Shown piece by piece: positions 57,128 to 64,000 of a stretch of DNA of 64,000 nt. The notes beneath the pieces were generated by a model. It was not told where the DNA came from and searched no databases. It saw only the letters and a list, made by a program, of their open reading frames with translations. Both the position numbers and the translations under genes were made by a program. Origin of the DNA: JAUVHV01 sp964523875 (GTDB taxonomy: Bacteria > Omnitrophota > Gorgyraeia > JABMRG01). Every line of letters starts with the position of its first letter. Within the stretch, counting starts at the first letter, position 1. Location: positions 20,304-84,303 of the forward strand of contig CAZGAS010000001.1 in NCBI GenBank assembly GCA_964523875.1, given 5' to 3'.

Positions 57128-58660
57128 ATGAATATTATCCCTGGGTTTAGAAGCAGAAGAATAAGCCTCTTTATGGCCATAGTTCTGTTGCTATTTATGA
57201 TTACGGGAGATATACCCGCGCAACAGAGTGCCTGCATTTCAATGGATTTCCAGCAGGCGGCCCTTAAAGACGTGCTTAAGATATTTTCCCAGCAGGCGGG
57301 CCTGAATTTTGTTGCGACTGATAATATAGAGGATAAGAAGATTACCTTGTATCTGGATGGTGTGACAGTACAGGACGCGCTCGATTCTATAATGCTGGCG
57401 AATAATCTTTCGTATGAGCAGGCAGAGGGCAGTGCTGTATTTATTGTAAAAGAGATAGGCAAGGCAAGGATAGACCTAACCACAAGGGTCTATAGCTTGG
57501 ATTTCGCGCGTATATCAGCTTCAAAGGATGGTACAGAAGGCGATATATCAAATATAGAATCTATTATAGATAACCTTCTCTCAAAGGGGCCTGATGAGAA
57601 AAAATTAGGCAGCATAGTTGTTGATAAAAGAACGAACAGCCTTATTGTTACTACCATACTGAGTGATTTTCCAATCTTGGAAGAGACTATCGCAAAGCTT
57701 GATAGCATCACCCCTCAGGCCCTTATAGAGGCGGAGATAGTAGAGATACAGACAGGCGCCTTAAAGAAGCTTGGCCTGGAATGGGGCAGCTCTGATGGGA
57801 CGTTTGTCAGGTTTACGGGCCCTACAAAGATTACGCATTTTCCGTTTGTCAGGAATAGCAATCCATTTTCACAGAGCCTTTTAGGGGATGTGACTACGAC
57901 AGATTCTACTGAAACAGTTAATGATGTAACTACTAGCTCATCGAGCATATCGCAGACACCGATGCTTGGTGTGCTATCTCTGGAAGAGTTTTCTATGGTG
58001 TTAAGAGCCATGGAGACAGAAGGTTCAGCGCATTATCTGGCAAAGCCAAGGATAATGACTGTAAATAATCAGACCGCGGAGATAAAGATAACAGCGGATA
58101 CGGCGATAGGTATTAAAAAGACAAGCGTAAGCGATACAGGAGAGGTCATAACAGAAGCAGAGAGAATAGAGACAGGTATTACGCTTAAGGTCACACCAAC
58201 AATCAATAAGAAAGGTTATATTACAATGACTATAGAGCCGGAAGTATCAAGGGCTATACAGTCAGCGTATTTTGTAGATTTTGTTGACCCTACAAAGAGA
58301 AGCGCTAAGACAACAGTTATGGTAAAGGATGGCCAGACTATGGCTATAGGCGGACTCCTGAGAAACCATAAGGAAGATTCAAATAGAACCGTTCCGGGAT
58401 TAAGCAAGATACCTTTTATAGGTAATTTATTCCAAAGTAAGAATGACCGTAGTATCCAGACCGAAATAATAGTGTTTGTAACTGCCCACGCTATACTCAA
58501 TGTAGGCGACGCGATGGATGCCGCTAATCAGATAAAAGATTCAGTGGGAAGCTTTACATCACCAAAGAATTCCGCGCCCGCTGACGTGAGAGAAGCGGAG
58601 ATTAAAAAGACAGTTATGAGGCTGCGGAAGAAGAGGGAAGTGGCCCGAGACAGGCAGTAG
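57128..58660 (+). CDS. type IV pilus secretin (PilQ-like)
   Basis: The 510-residue outer-membrane channel begins with a signal peptide (SLFMAIVLLLFMITG). An STN-type domain (MDFQQAALKDVLKIFSQQAG) and a secretin N domain (GSIVVDKRTNSLIVTTILSD) are followed by the secretin core with YLAKPRIMTVNNQTAEI, TIEPEVS and the signature VPGLSKIPFIGNLF. No AMIN domain is present, so the N-terminal part is simpler than that of proteobacterial PilQ. AGGAG lies 10 bases before ATG 57128. Confidence 0.93.
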   Translation: MNIIPGFRSRRISLFMAIVLLLFMITGDIPAQQSACISMDFQQAALKDVLKIFSQQAGLNFVATDNIEDKKITLYLDGVTVQDALDSIMLANNLSYEQAEGSAVFIVKEIGKARIDLTTRVYSLDFARISASKDGTEGDISNIESIIDNLLSKGPDEKKLGSIVVDKRTNSLIVTTILSDFPILEETIAKLDSITPQALIEAEIVEIQTGALKKLGLEWGSSDGTFVRFTGPTKITHFPFVRNSNPFSQSLLGDVTTTDSTETVNDVTTSSSSISQTPMLGVLSLEEFSMVLRAMETEGSAHYLAKPRIMTVNNQTAEIKITADTAIGIKKTSVSDTGEVITEAERIETGITLKVTPTINKKGYITMTIEPEVSRAIQSAYFVDFVDPTKRSAKTTVMVKDGQTMAIGGLLRNHKEDSNRTVPGLSKIPFIGNLFQSKNDRSIQTEIIVFVTAHAILNVGDAMDAANQIKDSVGSFTSPKNSAPADVREAEIKKTVMRLRKKREVARDRQ

Positions 58661-58679
58661 ATAATTTATTGTACCAGAT

Positions 58680-58798
58680 ACCAGGTAAAAGGTAAAAGGC
58701 AAAAGGCAAAAGGAAAAGAAAAAAATATACAGGATTAAGGATTAGATTGCAACTTACAACTTAATTCTTGTAACTTAATGTTTACAACTTAGTTTTTT
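58680..58798. repeat. family A repeat copy 6 with purine-rich lead
   Basis: AGGTAAAAGGTAAAAGGCAA and AAAGGCAAAAGGAAAAG are followed by GATTAAGGATTAGATTGC (inverted half) and AACTTACAACTTAATTCTTG. TTACAACTTAATTCTTGTAA is shared with copies 1 and 4. The repeat fills the gap before pilB. Confidence 0.7.
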
Positions 58799-58820
58799 AC
58801 AGTAACAAGGTTTAGATATT

Positions 58821-60524
58821 ATGCGAAAATCAAAACTTAGGCTCGGAGAGATACTTATAAAAGAAGGCCTGCTTGCTGAGGTTCAGCTTGATGAGGCCCT
58901 GAGGTTTCAGAAGATCAGTGGTAGGCCTATAGGCGATATAATAGTAGATAGAGGTTTTGTAAAGGAAGATGATCTTGCTAATTCTCTGGCAAAACAACTT
59001 GACATCCCATTTGTATCCATAAAAGACGGCTCTCTGAATCCAGCGAAAAATGATAATCTTGAAAAACTTATTCCTCAGTCTTTTGCCAGGAGCCAGATGG
59101 CGGTACCACTATCAAAACATCTACAATCACTTACAGTAGCGCTTGCCAATCCGCTTGATCTTCTGGCCATCGATAACCTTAAGAAGATAACAGGTTATGA
59201 TATAAATCCTGTTATAGCTACAAAGGGCGATATAAGAGAAGCTATAACAAAGTTCTATGGCTCAAGAGATCTCCTTGAAGAGGCTGTTAATAGTTCCTAT
59301 GATGCTGATGTTGCCCAGGAGCCCATAAGCTCTATAGGCAACAGAGAGAGCCTGGAAGATATTGTCTCGCAGGCAGAAGAGGCGCCTGTTATAAAGCTAG
59401 TCAATCTTTTACTGATTCAGGCGGTAAAAGAGGGGGCAAGCGATATCCATATTGAGCCTTTCAGAGACAAGATAAATGTTCGTTTCAGGATAGACGGGAT
59501 ATTGCATAAGATAGCGCCTCCGTCACAACATCTTTTGATGGCACTTATATCCAGGGTAAAGATATTATCCAAGATGGATATCGCTGAAAAGCGCCTTCCT
59601 CAAGATGGTGGTTTTACGGTCAAGGTAGAGGACCGGTTGATAGACCTGCGGGTATCTGTTGTGCCGACTATATTTGGTGAAAAAGCTGTAATAAGAATTC
59701 TGGATAAGGAATCTATATCATTTGAATTGGATAAACTTGGTTTTTCGCAAAAAGACCTTACGCTATTTAAAAAGGCAATCGTTAGGCCATATGGACTTAT
59801 ATTTGTAACAGGTCCTACAGGAAGTGGTAAGTCAACAACGCTCTATTCAGCGTTAAACTATATTATGACGCCTAAGAAGAATATCCTGACTATTGAGGAT
59901 CCGATTGAATATCAGATAAGCGGTATAAACCAGACGCAGGTCAAGCCTAATATAGGACTTACATTCGCGAAAGGCTTACGATCTTTTTTAAGACAGGACC
60001 CTGACATAATAATGGTTGGTGAGGTAAGGGACCTTGAAACAGCGGCTATATGTATAAGGGCCTCACTTACAGGGCACCTGGTTTTGAGTACGCTGCATAC
60101 CAATGATTCCCCTTCCGCTATCACAAGGCTTATTGATATAGGGATTGAGCCATATCTAGTCGCGTCGAGCCTTTTACTTATTATAGCACAGCGGCTTGTA
60201 AGAAGGTTGTGCCCTAAATGCAAATGCCCGACAAAGATGCCGGAAGATATCGCTACGCGTTATAATCTCGCGAGACATGATATATTTGAGGCGGTAGGCT
60301 GTGATTTCTGCAAAAATACAGGGTATAAAGGAAGGATTGCTATACACGAGATATTATCGGTAAGCCAGGAGTTGAGGCAGCTTATTGCCGATCGCGCTGA
60401 TATCGCGCGAATAAGGGATATGGCGAAACGAGACGGTATGAAGACCTTGACAGACGATGGCCTTTTGAAGGTAGTCGAAGGTGTAACTAGCATAGGCGAG
60501 GTTATGAGTTCGGTCTTTGAGTAG
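58821..60524 (+). CDS. pilB: type IV pilus extension ATPase PilB
   Basis: The 567-residue GspE/PilB-type ATPase has an N-terminal MshEN-like domain (GEILIKEGLLAEVQLDEAL), Walker A GPTGSGKSTTLYSAL near residue 332, Asp box and Walker B (RQDPDIIMVGEVRDLETA), His box (LTGHLVLSTLHTNDS) and a zinc site CPKCKC ... CDFCKNTGYKGR. PilB drives pilus assembly. The start is preceded by AACAAGG. No pilT retraction ATPase is in the window. Confidence 0.95.
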   Translation: MRKSKLRLGEILIKEGLLAEVQLDEALRFQKISGRPIGDIIVDRGFVKEDDLANSLAKQLDIPFVSIKDGSLNPAKNDNLEKLIPQSFARSQMAVPLSKHLQSLTVALANPLDLLAIDNLKKITGYDINPVIATKGDIREAITKFYGSRDLLEEAVNSSYDADVAQEPISSIGNRESLEDIVSQAEEAPVIKLVNLLLIQAVKEGASDIHIEPFRDKINVRFRIDGILHKIAPPSQHLLMALISRVKILSKMDIAEKRLPQDGGFTVKVEDRLIDLRVSVVPTIFGEKAVIRILDKESISFELDKLGFSQKDLTLFKKAIVRPYGLIFVTGPTGSGKSTTLYSALNYIMTPKKNILTIEDPIEYQISGINQTQVKPNIGLTFAKGLRSFLRQDPDIIMVGEVRDLETAAICIRASLTGHLVLSTLHTNDSPSAITRLIDIGIEPYLVASSLLLIIAQRLVRRLCPKCKCPTKMPEDIATRYNLARHDIFEAVGCDFCKNTGYKGRIAIHEILSVSQELRQLIADRADIARIRDMAKRDGMKTLTDDGLLKVVEGVTSIGEVMSSVFE

Positions 60525-60625
60525 TGCTGGTTATTTTAATTCTATGAAATACTTATTTCGCGTGCTATTTATAGCGCATTGGAATTCTTTACATAATAAT
60601 TTGTTTAATAGGATGTGGGAGCAAC

Positions 60626-61849
60626 GTGGTAACATATCAATATATCGCAAGGGACAAACAAGGAAAGCCTAAAGACGGCTTTCTGGATGTAGAGAGCGAA
60701 GATGAGCTTGTGCGTGTATTGCAGGCGCAGGGCCTTATTGTTGTCAGCTTTCAGGAGTTTGACAAGATTGATAAGACTGTTGTAAGCCCTAAGAAAAAAC
60801 ATAAGATGCATACCGGTGTTAAACTTGATGATCTTATAACATTGGCAAAACAGCTTCAGGTTCTTCTTGGTGCGGGGATAACACTGCTTCGAAGCCTTGA
60901 GATAATAAGCCTACAGGTTCAGAGTAAGAATCTTTCTCAGGCTATCGAGCAGATGAAAAAGGATATATCAGCGGGCAGCAGCTTAAAAGCAGCTATAGCG
61001 AAATACCCTAAGGTATTTTCCAACTTATGGGTCAATATAATAAACACCGGAGAGACAACGGGTCAGCTTCCATTCGCGTTGGAGCAGCTTGTTGCCTACC
61101 TTGAGTCGTCATCATCCCTGCAGCGCAAGATTAAGAATGCCCTTGTCTATCCCGTGATAGTCATATGTGTCGCGATTGCCGCGGTCACTGTGTTTGTAGT
61201 AAAGATAATCCCTATGTTCGCTGATATATATAGTGGTTTTGACGCGGAGTTACCGGTTTTTACGCAGGCGATTTTTGCTATATGCCTTAGCATTAAAAAA
61301 TATTTAATATTAGTCATAGGTGTTATCGTGGCAATTATTGCTGGGGTACGTTATTACAGAAAGACCTACGAGGGCAGAAAACGTATAGACGGTATGCTGC
61401 TAAATCTTAAGCTTATAGGCGATGTTATGAAGCAGATCGCGGCAGTACGATTCGCGTCAGGGCTGCACATGCTGATAACAAGTGGTACCCCTATATTGCA
61501 CGCGCTTGAAATAGTCTCAGAGACATCTAACAATGTTATTATAAAAGATATGCTCCAGACAGTTAAAGAGAGTGTGCGCGAAGGCAAGTCAATGTCAAAA
61601 CCTATTATGGATGCAAATATTTTTCCTGATATGCTTGCTCATATGATAGCTGTTGGCGAGGAGTCAGGCGCGCTCGCGGATATGCTAAAGAACGCGGCAA
61701 AGTTTTATGAAGAGAGAGTAGACGCGACAATATCAAGGCTTGCCGCGATGTTTGAGCCTATATTAATAGTTGTAATAGGTATTGTAGTTGGCGCACTTGT
61801 AATAGCTATGTTTTTGCCAATCTTTGGTCTATCAAGCGCTATAAAATAA
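60626..61849 (+). CDS. pilC: type IV pilus inner-membrane platform protein PilC
   Basis: The 407-residue protein starts with GTG 60626 after GGGAG. It has two GspF domains (LAKQLQVLLGAGITLLRSLE and RFASGLHMLITSGTPILHALE), each followed by a membrane region (VIVICVAIAAVTVFVVKII; LIVVIGIVVGALVIAMFLPI) as in PilC/GspF. It is the platform that PilB turns to add pilins. Its final motif FEPILIVVIG is standard. Confidence 0.95.
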   Translation: MVTYQYIARDKQGKPKDGFLDVESEDELVRVLQAQGLIVVSFQEFDKIDKTVVSPKKKHKMHTGVKLDDLITLAKQLQVLLGAGITLLRSLEIISLQVQSKNLSQAIEQMKKDISAGSSLKAAIAKYPKVFSNLWVNIINTGETTGQLPFALEQLVAYLESSSSLQRKIKNALVYPVIVICVAIAAVTVFVVKIIPMFADIYSGFDAELPVFTQAIFAICLSIKKYLILVIGVIVAIIAGVRYYRKTYEGRKRIDGMLLNLKLIGDVMKQIAAVRFASGLHMLITSGTPILHALEIVSETSNNVIIKDMLQTVKESVREGKSMSKPIMDANIFPDMLAHMIAVGEESGALADMLKNAAKFYEERVDATISRLAAMFEPILIVVIGIVVGALVIAMFLPIFGLSSAIK

Positions 61850-61875
61850 AATGCTTTATAAGGTAATTTTATGGC

Positions 61876-61904
61876 TTGACACAGCTTGGCTAAAAGCGTA
61901 TAAT
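61876..61904 (+). promoter_or_regulatory. perfect sigma-70 promoter of the pilin gene
   Basis: TTGACA (61876-61881), exactly 17 bp, TATAAT (61899-61904). It lies between pilC and the pilin gene, giving the pilin its own strong transcription, as expected for the most abundant pilus part. The leader is about 30 nt and contains AAAGG and AGGA before ATG 61940. Confidence 0.88.
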
Positions 61905-61939
61905 TTTATTATGAATAAAAAAATTGAAAGGTTAGGAAT

Positions 61940-62296
61940 ATGCTAAGCAAAAAAGGCTTTACTTTGATAGAAGTATTAATAGTCGTAATTATTCTAGGTA
62001 TACTCGCGACCTTAGCAGTTCCGCAGTTTACTAGGATGATATCGCGTGCAAGATTGGCAGAGGCCTGGGCAGGCCTCGGCGCTGTAAGGACAGCCCAGTC
62101 TGTATATTGGATGGAAAAAAGTGCTTATGCCGGCGTGATAACGGATCTGGATTGCGACGCATCGGCCGGAGATTTCAATTTTACAGTTACAGGAGGAGGA
62201 GCGGCTTATAAGGCGATAGCAACTGGCGCAGGAGACGCGGCCGGGCTTGTTGCTACAATGACTTCAGCAGGCGTTAGGACATGCACGATACCATAA
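61940..62296 (+). CDS. type IV major pilin-like protein (prepilin)
   Basis: The 118-residue protein has a short basic leader and the prepilin-peptidase site KKG/FTLIEVLIVVIILG, with glutamate at position +5 of the mature chain, then the hydrophobic helix and a globular C-terminus containing two cysteines (CDASAGDF and RTCTIP) that may form the pilin D-loop. Mature length (about 112 residues) is short for a major pilin; a minor pilin is possible. Own promoter and terminator support high expression and a main structural role. Confidence 0.9.
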   Translation: MLSKKGFTLIEVLIVVIILGILATLAVPQFTRMISRARLAEAWAGLGAVRTAQSVYWMEKSAYAGVITDLDCDASAGDFNFTVTGGGAAYKAIATGAGDAAGLVATMTSAGVRTCTIP

Positions 62297-62316
62297 TATA
62301 GGCAAATATATATTTC

Positions 62317-62350
62317 AAAAAAGAGGGCTTGTAATCAAGCCCTCTTTTTT
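62317..62350 (+). terminator. strong intrinsic terminator after the pilin gene
   Basis: AAAAAAGAGGGCTTG (62317-62331) pairs with CAAGCCCTCTTTTTT (62336-62350) around TAAT: a 15-bp stem with a T run. The A-rich left arm makes it usable in both directions, serving the convergent minus-strand gene too. Confidence 0.92.
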
Positions 62351-62376
62351 ATTTACAGGGGACTCTCCTAAAAGGG

Positions 62377-62476
62377 NNNNNNNNNNNNNNNNNNNNNNNN
62401 NNNNNNNNNNNNNNNNNNNNNNNNNNNNNNNNNNNNNNNNNNNNNNNNNNNNNNNNNNNNNNNNNNNNNNNNNNNN
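62377..62476. other. assembly gap of 100 N
   Basis: The gap lies between the pilin terminator and the minus-strand membrane gene and hides that gene's 3' end. Its flanks do not duplicate each other. Confidence 0.95.
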
Positions 62477-64000
62477 AGCTATATATACGCAGAGTATCAT
62501 AAAAAGATAGGGCGTTAAAATAAAAGGCTTTGTTGTTGAAAAAATCTGTTTTGTCTCTGCGTTTTTATTTTTTAATATGTATATATCTACACCTTCTTTT
62601 TTTAAAGTTTCCACTATATTAAAATCGGATTTTACTATTTTATTAATCCTCCTAAATTCGCCTTTAGGCCCATCTATTATTATAAGCAGAGAGGCGTTGC
62701 TTAGATTTAATTCGCTATCCTTAAGATTTACCTCAAGCAGCATATGAGATAGCGAAGGCCTCTGCGTTATACACCATAACATACCCGCGATATATCTATA
62801 ATTTGACCAGATGAAGGTATCCTTATCAGCATGTGTGTTAATATAAGAAGATAGTTCTTTCAGCAGGCTGTCATTATATATACCAGCGGATGTTATATAT
62901 TCCGGTTTTCTCTCTTTTCCCTCGAAGATTGCTGTTAGCTGAGAATCTGATATTTCCAGATGCGGTTTATTATTATGAAGGTTAATACTGGGGGCGAAGA
63001 TGATAAGGTATGATAAGAGAACAAACATCAGAAACCCCGCGTATCCTCTTGCGCGGGAGATGTTTTTTAGCCCTCTATCCATAATTGTATAGAGCCTATC
63101 GAGTCCTATACCCGCAAGCGCGATAAAACCTATCATGCCCTGTGAAGATAACAGGCGGAAAGGATATGACAGCCCCATTGGCACAAGGGTGAGTATCAGT
63201 ATAATGAATATTTTATATTGCTTTATATCACCTAATGCCTTAATAAGCCCCATTACAAACAGCAATATTATTACAGGATAGAATCTGAGAGGCATCTGCG
63301 CGCTACTAGACCAGGATATAAGAGGCACGCTTTTTATTATATGAATAGACCAAGGTAAACCTATTATAAGGGGGAGGGCTAATAGTTTCATAAATTGCCT
63401 TGTATATATTATCTTGCTTATCCATGCGAGGAAGATAAAAAGAAGAGAGAGCAGGGCTATGCCTGTATGCGTGTAAAATATAAGTCCCATGATAAGTGCG
63501 CCGGTTAGTATGCGTTTTTTGTATATTGATAATATCGCAAGCATAAGCAGCGTGGTTGCTATAGTTGCCGCGGGGGTGAAGGATATGCTTATCATAAATA
63601 ATGAGGCGCATAAACAAAGATAGAGAGTGAAAAAGGCGGTTCTTTTATTGAGTATATCTTTTATTATATACCATACTGTATATAGAAAGATAGTAGGCAC
63701 CGTGCAGCTTATTACCCTCATAACAGCAATGCCTGAAAGCCCTGTTTTAAGCATTCCTAATATCATTATATGTATAAGAGGCGGGTAGATATGTGGTGCG
63801 GTATTCGGGCCATATTCCCAAAAATTACGTAAGACTAAGCCTCCTGCTGCGTTAAAGCCCTCCGCTACAGCTAAATGGTAATACATATCTAAAAAAAACG
63901 GTAGCTGCCTCCATTGGAGAATAAATATTAAAGAGGATAAGGAGATAGACAGGAGAGAGAGTATAGACCATATTCTGTTGTTAGGGTCGCTTAAAATATA
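62477..64000 (-). CDS. polytopic membrane protein, possible GT-C glycosyltransferase (partial)
   Basis: The minus-strand frame is open from the window edge (64000) to the N run at 62476, so both ends are missing. The frame continues upstream of the first visible Met (63886) with LSDPNNRIWSILSLL and WRQLPFFLDMYYHLA. About ten hydrophobic helices are seen, with the acidic DMYYH segment near the front, the first-loop pattern of GT-C type mannosyl- or glucosyltransferases. A soluble domain follows (FEGKERKPEYITSAGIYNDS). The family assignment is a guess from topology; substrate unknown. The stretch after the gap that continues the frame lies over the terminator and is unlikely to be coding. Confidence 0.6.

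Noticed and set aside
62315..62376. C-terminal continuation of the minus-strand membrane protein beyond the N gap
   Set aside because: The stretch lies over the pilin terminator, and the frame across the gap is arbitrary because the gap length is a default value.

Overview
The window is a dense, mostly plus-strand bacterial segment of moderate-to-low GC taken from a draft assembly: it has three N runs, at 32791-32890, 53144-53153 and 62377-62476. The gene content points to a Gram-negative-type bacterium with an outer membrane (LolC/LolD, MlaE/F/D, AsmA-like proteins, secretin, PilM-Q type IV pilus). Gene order in its core is nevertheless strikingly like Bacillota (lysS, mcsA-mcsB-clpC, radA-yacL-ispD-ispF-cysE-cysS, tmk-holB-ricT-metG-tatD, thiL-tsaE-tsaB). 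With a GTP-dependent PEPCK and a long tmRNA tag, I judge a PVC-adjacent lineage such as Omnitrophota most likely. This is an inference from gene content, not a proven placement.

Layout. 1-1.4 kb: end of an unidentified gene, a NIL/ferredoxin protein and a GAF-ANTAR regulator. 1.4-12.8 kb: mnmG, a cation exchanger, a pentapeptide-repeat potassium-channel-like protein, YqeY, a CPBP membrane protein, pckG, a deformylase with an altered HEXDH motif, a two-component pair and a secreted glycoside hydrolase. 12.8-14.4 kb: tRNA-Leu(CAG) on the minus strand, smpB, tmRNA, and a 31-nt repeat placed exactly after the CCA end of both RNAs. 14.4-21.1 kb: amidase, murI, a complete preQ1 operon (queD-queC-queE-queF), two-subunit fumarase, rph, rdgB. 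21.1-24.1 kb (minus): a 987-residue AsmA-like protein. 24.3-49.5 kb: the Bacillota-like backbone, with lolC-lolD-ilvE and an AsmA-like-mlaE-mlaF-mlaD cassette inserted into it, plus a cysteine desulfurase remnant between metG and tatD. 49.5-53.9 kb: mtnA, thiL, tsaE, tsaB, alr. 54.2-62.3 kb: a type IV pilus locus (HTH protein, PilM-PilN fusion, PilO, PilP, secretin, PilB, PilC, pilin). The right edge holds a partial polytopic membrane protein on the minus strand.

How the genes work together. McsA, McsB and ClpC form the arginine-phosphorylation protein quality-control machine, while SmpB and tmRNA rescue stalled ribosomes. MlaE, MlaF and MlaD with the AsmA-like protein look like one inter-membrane lipid transporter, and LolC/LolD a lipoprotein-release transporter. 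QueD/C/E/F convert dihydroneopterin triphosphate to preQ1. The pilus locus runs from cytoplasmic platform to secretin to pilin in one direction and ends at a strong terminator.

Regulation and repeats. Several sites match the sigma-70 consensus exactly or nearly so with 17-bp spacing (3403-3431, 24239-24267, 61876-61904; minus strand 12961-12989 and 24080-24108). Two of them put the expected transcript start on the start codon, implying leaderless mRNAs. The short intergenic gaps hold at least two families of low-complexity 'wordy' repeats, one built from CTTAATNC and TTRYAA words, the other from ACGCAATACG words. One copy of the second family is translated as the N-terminus of alanine racemase. 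No CRISPR array, insertion sequence or rRNA gene was seen.
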